Source of the DNA: Flavobacterium amniphilum
GTDB lineage: Bacteria > Bacteroidota > Bacteroidia > Flavobacteriales > Flavobacteriaceae
Direction of reading: 5' to 3'
Length of the DNA: 64,000 nt
Assembly (NCBI RefSeq): GCF_023634845.1
Contig: NZ_JAMLJL010000011.1
Span: forward strand, 1 to 64,000
Shown here: piece after piece, positions 59,058 to 64,000 of the stretch
How the letters are laid out: each line of letters starts with the position of its first letter
How positions within the stretch are numbered: the first letter of the stretch is position 1
Position numbers and translations under genes: made by a program
Notes under the pieces: model-generated
Told to the model about the DNA's origin: nothing
Databases searched by the model: none
The model's input: the letters and a program-made list of their open reading frames with translations, nothing else

Positions 59058-60128
59058 TTAGTATATTTTTTTAACTTTTTTGGAGCGGTCTGCAATGTAT
59101 GAAACTAACCAAGCGATTTGTCCTTCTTTTGCGAAGTACAATTTTTTGTCATTGATGTCAGGTATAGCCTCAAGTGTAACCAGTAAAAGGTTACTCGCTG
59201 AAATTAAATATTTTTGGGAATAAGTTTTCAGTACTTTCTCTACATTTTTATCAGTTTTGGCTAAATCCTCAAAGCGTTTGAAGTTGTTTTTTACGATTGC
59301 ATCATAGTTGATTACATCTTCCAGTTTGAATTCGTTGAAATGTTCTGGGGCTTCGCCGTTTAATAGTGTGTAGAAAGCCCATACAGCACCACCGGACATG
59401 TATACTTTGTCTTTTTTTAATGCAACCGGTTTTGAGTTGTACATCGCGTTAACCTGCTCTCTTAAGATTGGTAAGAAGCCAAACGATTTGATGTTGAATT
59501 CTCCAATCTCATCATTTCTGGTTTTTTTGATTACCGCTTCTGTTAAGGTCACAGTTCCGTAGTTAAGGGCTAACGGAAAGAAAACGAAGTTTTCGCTGTT
59601 AAAAACATCTACGTAACCTCCTTTGGTATTACCGCCACCGATGTCCAAAACCATTGAATCTTTATAATCAACAGGAGGAATACAGCCTTTCAGAAGCATT
59701 TTTCCTTCTGTTTGGGCATCGATAAACTCCATGTCTTTGGCAGTTAATGATTTTACTTTGTCAATTAATTCCTGAGTGTTTTTGGCCATTGCCACACCTG
59801 ACGAACCAACGATAAATATGTTGGCATCCGGAACATTGATTTCGTTTTTTAGTTTTTTATAGTTTTCAGCTACTACTGAAGCAGCTTTGTCTATATCCTC
59901 TTTCAATAAGTTGCCGTCCATGGCAATTCCTCTTGCGATTCCGACATTTTCTGACCAGTAGGATTGAATGTTATAACTTCCTTTTTTGATGTTGTAAACG
60001 TCCAGAACAGACATTTTAATTCCTTTACTTCCGATTTCAATTCCGGCAAATAAATTTTCCTGAGCAAATAAGTAAGTCTGGAAAATGAGGAAAAAGGCTA
60101 ATAGTAGTTGTAGTTTAGTAGTCTTCAT
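59058..60128 (-). CDS. Exported Ppx/GppA-like (actin-fold) protein
   Basis: 356 residues. The N-terminus MKTTKLQLLLAFFLIFQTYLFAQ is a signal peptide, after which the ASKHA/Ppx-GppA fold begins: FAGIEIGSKGIKMSVLDV (phosphate-1-like loop), an interdomain helix with IFIVGSSGVAMAKN, the second phosphate loop SMVLDIGGGNTKGGYV, and YMSGGAVWAFYTLL (adenosine-like motif). The D-I-G-G-G-N/S-T signature is intact. Ppx/GppA proteins degrade polyphosphate or pppGpp, or bind nucleotides, in the cytosol; an exported member is unusual because the periplasm lacks ATP. It may act on polyphosphate or another anhydride. The neighbours (MFS and frr) give no clue. Confidence 0.75.
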   Translation of the reverse strand: MKTTKLQLLLAFFLIFQTYLFAQENLFAGIEIGSKGIKMSVLDVYNIKKGSYNIQSYWSENVGIARGIAMDGNLLKEDIDKAASVVAENYKKLKNEINVPDANIFIVGSSGVAMAKNTQELIDKVKSLTAKDMEFIDAQTEGKMLLKGCIPPVDYKDSMVLDIGGGNTKGGYVDVFNSENFVFFPLALNYGTVTLTEAVIKKTRNDEIGEFNIKSFGFLPILREQVNAMYNSKPVALKKDKVYMSGGAVWAFYTLLNGEAPEHFNEFKLEDVINYDAIVKNNFKRFEDLAKTDKNVEKVLKTYSQKYLISASNLLLVTLEAIPDINDKKLYFAKEGQIAWLVSYIADRSKKVKKIY

Positions 60129-60150
60129 GGGCTATTTGTTTGTAGGTTAT

Positions 60151-60158
60151 CAAAATTA
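60151..60158 (-). promoter_or_regulatory. -7 element for the Ppx/GppA-like gene
   Basis: The minus strand reads TAATTTTG 22 bases before the ATG at 60128. Confidence 0.45.
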
Positions 60159-60200
60159 TTAAAATTTTGTTAATAATAGTAATAAATTTATATTTCAACA

Positions 60201-60227
60201 AAAAAATCCGCACTAGGCGGATTTTTT
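60201..60227 (-). terminator. Terminator of frr
   Basis: AAAAAATCCGC (60201-60211) pairs with GCGGATTTTTT (60217-60227), loop of 5. On the minus strand it follows the frr stop at 60251. Confidence 0.92.
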
Positions 60228-60250
60228 TAACAATTTATATCGGAAGTGAC

Positions 60251-60814
60251 TTAAACTTTCATGATTTCAGCTTCTTTAATAACTAAATGATCATCAATTT
60301 TCTTGATATAAGTATCCGTTAATTTTTGAACATTATCCTCTGCTGTTTTGCATATGTCTTCAGAAGTACCGTCTTTTTCCAATTTTTTGATGTCAGTATT
60401 AGCATCTTTACGGGCATTACGGATACCGATTTTAGCATCTTCGGCTTCAGATTTAGCTTGTTTTACCAATTCTTTTCTGCGTTCTTCTGTTAATGGTGGA
60501 ACCGAAATGATAATGTTTTCACCGTTGTTCATTGGGTTAAATCCAATGTTAGCAATCATAATCGCTTTTTCAATTGGTTGTAACATGTTTTTTTCCCAAG
60601 GTGTAACCGTAATGGTTCTCGCATCAGGAGTGTTAATGTTTGCTACCTGTGAAAGAGGTGTTTGGGAACCGTAATAGTCAACAAATACACCACCAAGCAT
60701 TTGTGGTGTAGCTTTTCCGGCACGGATATTTAAAAATTCTTTTTCTAAGTGAGCCACAGAACCGTCCATAGATTCTTTTGTGCTGTCCAGTATAAAATTA
60801 ATTTCTTCAGTCAT
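60251..60814 (-). CDS. frr: Ribosome recycling factor
   Basis: 187 residues, the normal length. Marks: LDSTKESMDGSVAHLEKEFLNIRAGKATPQML, TPLSQVANINTPDARTITVTPWEKNMLQPIEKAI, and NMNNGENIIISVPPLTEERRKELVKQAKSEAEDAKIGIRNARKD. It splits the post-termination ribosome together with EF-G. It follows pyrH on the same strand, the standard bacterial arrangement (pyrH-frr). Four copies of an 8-base repeat lie directly in front of its start codon. Confidence 0.97.
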   Translation of the reverse strand: MTEEINFILDSTKESMDGSVAHLEKEFLNIRAGKATPQMLGGVFVDYYGSQTPLSQVANINTPDARTITVTPWEKNMLQPIEKAIMIANIGFNPMNNGENIIISVPPLTEERRKELVKQAKSEAEDAKIGIRNARKDANTDIKKLEKDGTSEDICKTAEDNVQKLTDTYIKKIDDHLVIKEAEIMKV

Positions 60815-60818
60815 TTTC

Positions 60819-60850
60819 TAGATTGTTAGATTGTTAGATTGTTAGACTGC
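60819..60850 (-). repeat. 8-bp tandem repeat in front of frr
   Basis: TAGATTGT three times (60819-60842) plus a variant, TAGACTGC (60843-60850). It ends 4 bases before the frr start on the minus strand. A hairpin, CTTAGAA/TTCTAAG (60850-60856 and 60863-60869), lies just beyond it, in the pyrH-frr gap. Confidence 0.8.
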
Positions 60851-60887
60851 TTAGAATTTTAGTTCTAAGTGTCTAAGATTTCCAAAC

Positions 60888-61595
60888 TTATATATTAACT
60901 ACTGTTCCTATGTTTTCTCCTTTGCAGATTTTTAAGAGGTTACCTTCTTTGTTCATGTCGAATACAACAATTGGTAATTTATTTTCCTGACTTAGTGTAA
61001 ATGCTGTGGTGTCCATAACATTTAAACCTTTCTTTAGTACGTCTTCAAACGAAATGTAATCAAATTTTACGGCATCCGCATTTTTTTCAGGGTCAGCGTT
61101 GTAAACACCGTCCACACGTGTTCCTTTTAAAATTACATCTGCATCAACTTCAATACCTCTCAATACAGCGGCAGTATCTGTTGTGAAATATGGATTTCCG
61201 GTTCCGGCACCAAAAATTACGATACGTCCTTTTTCAAGGTGTCTTACAGCGCGTCTTTTGATGTAGGGTTCTGCAATAGCTTCTATTTTTAAAGCCGTTT
61301 GAAGGCGGGTCAGCATTCCTTTTTCTTCTAATGCTCCCTGTAAAGCCATTCCGTTGATAACAGTGGCTAGCATTCCCATATAATCTCCTTGTACGCGATC
61401 CATACCATTGCTGGCTCCGGCTACACCTCTGAAAATGTTGCCTCCACCGATTACAATGGCAATTTCGACACCTAAATCATGAATTTGTTTGATTTCATCC
61501 GCGTATTCTCCCAGTCTTTTAGGGTCAATTCCGTATTGGCGATCTCCCATAAGCGCTTCTCCGCTTAGTTTCAAAAGTATTCTTTTGTATTTCAT
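60888..61595 (-). CDS. pyrH: Uridylate kinase
   Basis: 235 residues from the ATG at 61595 ([18 protein letters not shown]), the standard PyrH start; the ATG at 61691 would lie in the preceding gene and before the promoter. Amino-acid-kinase marks: KLSGEAL (ATP loop), [68 protein letters not shown]. It phosphorylates UMP to UDP in the cytosol. A 13-base perfect dyad lies in its promoter region. Confidence 0.96.
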   Translation of the reverse strand: MKYKRILLKLSGEALMGDRQYGIDPKRLGEYADEIKQIHDLGVEIAIVIGGGNIFRGVAGASNGMDRVQGDYMGMLATVINGMALQGALEEKGMLTRLQTALKIEAIAEPYIKRRAVRHLEKGRIVIFGAGTGNPYFTTDTAAVLRGIEVDADVILKGTRVDGVYNADPEKNADAVKFDYISFEDVLKKGLNVMDTTAFTLSQENKLPIVVFDMNKEGNLLKICKGENIGTVVNI

Positions 61596-61614
61596 GATTG
61601 TTTGTTTTGCCCTG

Positions 61615-61634
61615 CAAATATAGAGATTATCTCT
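61615..61634 (-). promoter_or_regulatory. pyrH -7 element with a perfect dyad overlapping it
   Basis: The minus strand reads TATATTTG over 61615-61622, and AGAGAT-T-ATCTCT (61622-61634) is a perfect 6-1-6 dyad at its upstream edge, in the spacer between -7 and -33. A repressor bound here would block the promoter. The -33 region lacks TTTG. Confidence 0.45.
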
Positions 61635-61653
61635 GATTTTGGAAATACTGTTT

Positions 61654-62313
61654 TTAGGTTGTTTTTTCTTCTGAATGTAAATATTTTTCAATCAGATAAT
61701 GGCCCAGATAGATCATCGGTGTCAAAGCTATGGCGATTATTAATTTGAACGAATAGCCGGAAAGCGACATGTTTATGTAATCATTTGTGGAAATTTTTCC
61801 GGTGAGCCAAAAAGCAATTCCCGAAACGATAAAGCTGTCTATCAATTGTGAAATGATTGTGGAGCCGGTACTGCGCAACCAAATCATTTTTTTTCCTGTC
61901 TTATTTCTGAGAATCCAAAAAACGGATACGTCTACCAACTGTGAAACTAAAAAGGCGATGATGCTGGCTACCATGATAAATAAGCCCTGTCCGAAAACTG
62001 CATGAAATTGTTCGTCGTTTACCGTTTCTCCTGTTTCAAATGCCGGAATCTTTGTTCCGATAAAAAGGAGTAGGATACAATATGCAATAAGTCCGGCAGT
62101 GATAAATGATAATTTCCGGACACCATCTTTCCCGAAATGTTCATTAATCAAATCGGTAGTCAGAAATACAACGGGCCAAGGTAAAATACCAATACTCATC
62201 AGGAAAGGTCCAATCTGGATTAATTTACCTCCAATTAATTCCGCTACAATGGCATTCGTGATGAAAATGCCAGTGAGTATGATAAAAACAATATCTTTTT
62301 TGGTCTTGAACAT
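61654..62313 (-). CDS. yhhQ: YhhQ-family queuosine precursor transporter
   Basis: 219 residues with six to seven membrane helices. Family marks: [84 protein letters not shown]. YhhQ/QPTR proteins import queuosine precursors such as preQ0/preQ1 for tRNA modification. No preQ1 riboswitch is seen: the gene begins 11 bases after the stop of the preceding minus-strand gene, so it is probably in an operon with it. Confidence 0.9.
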   Translation of the reverse strand: MFKTKKDIVFIILTGIFITNAIVAELIGGKLIQIGPFLMSIGILPWPVVFLTTDLINEHFGKDGVRKLSFITAGLIAYCILLLFIGTKIPAFETGETVNDEQFHAVFGQGLFIMVASIIAFLVSQLVDVSVFWILRNKTGKKMIWLRSTGSTIISQLIDSFIVSGIAFWLTGKISTNDYINMSLSGYSFKLIIAIALTPMIYLGHYLIEKYLHSEEKTT

Positions 62314-62324
62314 TGTGTTAAAAA

Positions 62325-64000
62325 TTAGAATTCTTCATCATAACTATAATTATCATTATAGGTTGACGGGATTGAAAATTTGTGGTTGTCGTTTGTTATT
62401 TCGTAAATGATTCTTTCAAGAGTATCTTTAAAATCATCTTTGCTTGTAACTGTGTGGTTTTTGAATACCTTATAAGCCTGAATGTTTATCTTATCATTTT
62501 CATTTACAAAAGCAACAGTTTGTATTTCAATTTCTTCTTCCTTAGAATCTTCATTTTTTGTTTTTTCTTCAAAGAAGAAAACGGTAATTTTTTTGTTTTC
62601 TTTTTGAATAATCCTTTTTTCGATTAAGTTCAGATTGTCTTTTTTGTTGAAATTGGATGATTTGTAGAATATTGATCTTGCAATTTCATCTTCTTTCAAA
62701 TGATTAAGTTGTATTTTTTTATTTTCGGCTAAAAACTGTACTAATGGAAAAGCTAAATGTGAGTTTTCAAGAGTGTTTTTAACTTCATTTTTATTTGGCG
62801 AATCATTTAAAATATCTAAACATAAAAGTTTGTAATTCAAAACCTGATCTTTTAAGTCTTTTGAATTTTGTGTTAATTCATTGATGGATGAATTAGTTGG
62901 AAATTGTTTTAATATTTTCAAATACTCAAATAATTTGGTATTTGGATCATTTTCTTCAAGTTCTTCATCAACTGCAACAACAGCTTCGTCAATTGCCATG
63001 GCTGCTTCCTCGACTTCTACCACTGCAGCCTCTTCTTCTTTGATCGTTTCTCCATTGCTATTTTCTAATATAGCTTCTTCTTCACTCTCTAACATAGTTT
63101 GAGAATTGTTCAAAGATTTTTTATATTCTGCTTTTGCCTGTGTTAAAATCGCTTTTTGGTATTGTTTGATTTTTTTAGGTGTTACAAGCTTAGCATCAGA
63201 CAAGTTGTTGTAAAGCTCAACAATCGGGAAGCCATATTGCTCATTACTGTAAAATTGGAATATTTCCGGAAATAATTCTTTGCTATAGGCTGTGTCCTGT
63301 CCAAATGTTAAAAATAAATCACTTACCAATGATTTGTTGCTGGTAACCGGTAAGTCATGTTCCATTAATTCCAGTATTTTTTTATAGGCATCTTTGCTTT
63401 TTTGGCTGGCCAATGCATTTAGAATTGCTATTTGTGTACTGCTTTTTGTTGTTTTCTTTTTGTATAAATTTTCGAAAAGTGTGATTACTTCCGGACTTTT
63501 GACTTCTCCGATTTTTGCAATCAGTGCTTCAAATTCGGGAGTTTCTGAGCTTTTGTATTTGAATGAGTTAACAAAATCTGTTATTTTTTTTAAGTCTTTA
63601 ATTTCAATTTTCAGTGTTTGAACTGAATTCAATGCTGAGTAACGTATGGTGTCGTTTTTACTTTTGGCATCGCTTATGAATAATTCTATTTTGTTTGTAA
63701 AAGCGGCGTTGCTTTCAGTTGGTATTGGTTCAAAACTTTGGAATGCTTTTTCTATAAAGGCATCATCGTTTTTGTAATTTCTATCGACAACTGTTCTTAG
63801 TAAATAGATCCCATTGTTGCTAAAAACTACTTTTTGTTTTAAGGCCTGATTGCTTTTTTTTGCTGAAACCAAAGAGCTTAAACTGAAAATATTTTTATCA
63901 GTGTCAATAGTTTCTTTTTCTTCCAAAACATCACAGCTTTCTATTTTATTTGCATATAGTAATTCTGACCATTTAGAGGTTGGAACATCTACGTCATACC
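62325..64000 (-). CDS. Large uncharacterised protein, C-terminal part (start lies off the right edge)
   Basis: The frame is open to the right edge, so the TTG at 63926 is probably internal. The visible ~558 residues start YDVDVPTSKWSELLYANKIESCDVLEEKE and are mostly helical, in repeated units of about 35-40 residues (PEFEALIAKIGEVKSPEVITLFENLYKKKTT, STQIAILNALASQKSKDAYKKILELMEHD), like HEAT/ARM repeats. An acidic Val/Ala/Glu-rich insertion (about EEEAAVVEVEEAAMAIDEAVVAVDEE) interrupts them. I do not recognise the family. It lies directly upstream of yhhQ. Confidence 0.7.
   Translation of the reverse strand, partial: YDVDVPTSKWSELLYANKIESCDVLEEKETIDTDKNIFSLSSLVSAKKSNQALKQKVVFSNNGIYLLRTVVDRNYKNDDAFIEKAFQSFEPIPTESNAAFTNKIELFISDAKSKNDTIRYSALNSVQTLKIEIKDLKKITDFVNSFKYKSSETPEFEALIAKIGEVKSPEVITLFENLYKKKTTKSSTQIAILNALASQKSKDAYKKILELMEHDLPVTSNKSLVSDLFLTFGQDTAYSKELFPEIFQFYSNEQYGFPIVELYNNLSDAKLVTPKKIKQYQKAILTQAKAEYKKSLNNSQTMLESEEEAILENSNGETIKEEEAAVVEVEEAAMAIDEAVVAVDEELEENDPNTKLFEYLKILKQFPTNSSINELTQNSKDLKDQVLNYKLLCLDILNDSPNKNEVKNTLENSHLAFPLVQFLAENKKIQLNHLKEDEIARSIFYKSSNFNKKDNLNLIEKRIIQKENKKITVFFFEEKTKNEDSKEEEIEIQTVAFVNENDKINIQAYKVFKNHTVTSKDDFKDTLERIIYEITNDNHKFSIPSTYNDNYSYDEEF

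Noticed and set aside
62314..62324. preQ1 riboswitch before the queuosine precursor transporter
   Set aside because: Only 11 bases separate the gene from the preceding stop, too short for an aptamer.
1..64000. Prophage or insertion sequence
   Set aside because: No integrase, transposase, capsid or terminase genes were recognised; the tail-fibre-like protein at 12325 has a signal peptide and stands alone.

Overview
The window looks like chromosome of a Flavobacterium or a close relative (Bacteroidota, Flavobacteriia). The evidence is AT-rich DNA, promoters of the Bacteroidota type (TTTG or TTG near -33, TAnnTTTG at -7), almost no Shine-Dalgarno sequences, type IX secretion (T9SS) sorting domains, an Alternative Complex III/cytochrome oxidase operon of the kind known from F. 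johnsoniae, and several Bacteroidota-only families (DUF5686, DUF6169-like, DUF3341). I saw no rRNA, tRNA, CRISPR array, prophage or transposase gene. Both window edges cut through genes.

Layout. 1-6.4 kb: end of a TPR protein gene, then a 1709-residue RHS toxin with a lamin-tail domain and its probable cytosolic immunity gene. 6.6-12.0 kb: a tight seven-gene operon of two lipoproteins and type II secretion/type IV pilus-like parts (PilP/GspC-like, GspK-like, two pseudopilins, GspF). 12.3-17.4 kb: a tail-fibre-like surface protein, an AraC regulator with a quinone reductase, a 56-residue membrane protein, a repeat lipoprotein and a SPOR protein. 17.5-29.1 kb: the actABCDEF-ctaC-ctaD respiratory operon (quinol oxidation through to O2 reduction). 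29.2-31.6 kb: a beta-barrel protein, a PAP2-like membrane protein, and an orphan family gene lying between an 11-bp repeat array and a REP-like hairpin. 31.7-39.3 kb: a second RHS cassette, made of a small T9SS cargo protein, a 2098-residue SpvB/RHS protein ending in a probable papain-fold protease toxin, and a signal-peptide-bearing immunity candidate. 39.4-44.5 kb: a large T9SS type B adhesin and a frameshifted seven-repeat lipoprotein gene. 44.7-64 kb: mostly minus-strand housekeeping and membrane genes (rpoN, asnS, an RND exporter, DUF5686, MFS, an exported Ppx/GppA-like protein, frr, pyrH, a queuosine-precursor transporter), with a small low-GC two-gene module (45 aa + DUF6169-like) and a CPA2 antiporter on the plus strand.

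How they work together. The ACIII-oxidase operon is the energetic core. The accessory parts are about the cell surface and competition. Two RHS toxin/immunity cassettes differ in the predicted site of action (cytosol versus periplasm). An atypical pseudopilus operon has Ser instead of Gly before all three putative prepilin cleavage sites and has no ATPase or secretin gene in view. Several T9SS or lipoprotein surface proteins surround them. The most interesting leads are the pseudopilus operon beside an RHS toxin, the second RHS cassette with its T9SS companion, the repeat-flanked orphan gene, and the small 45-aa/DUF6169 module.
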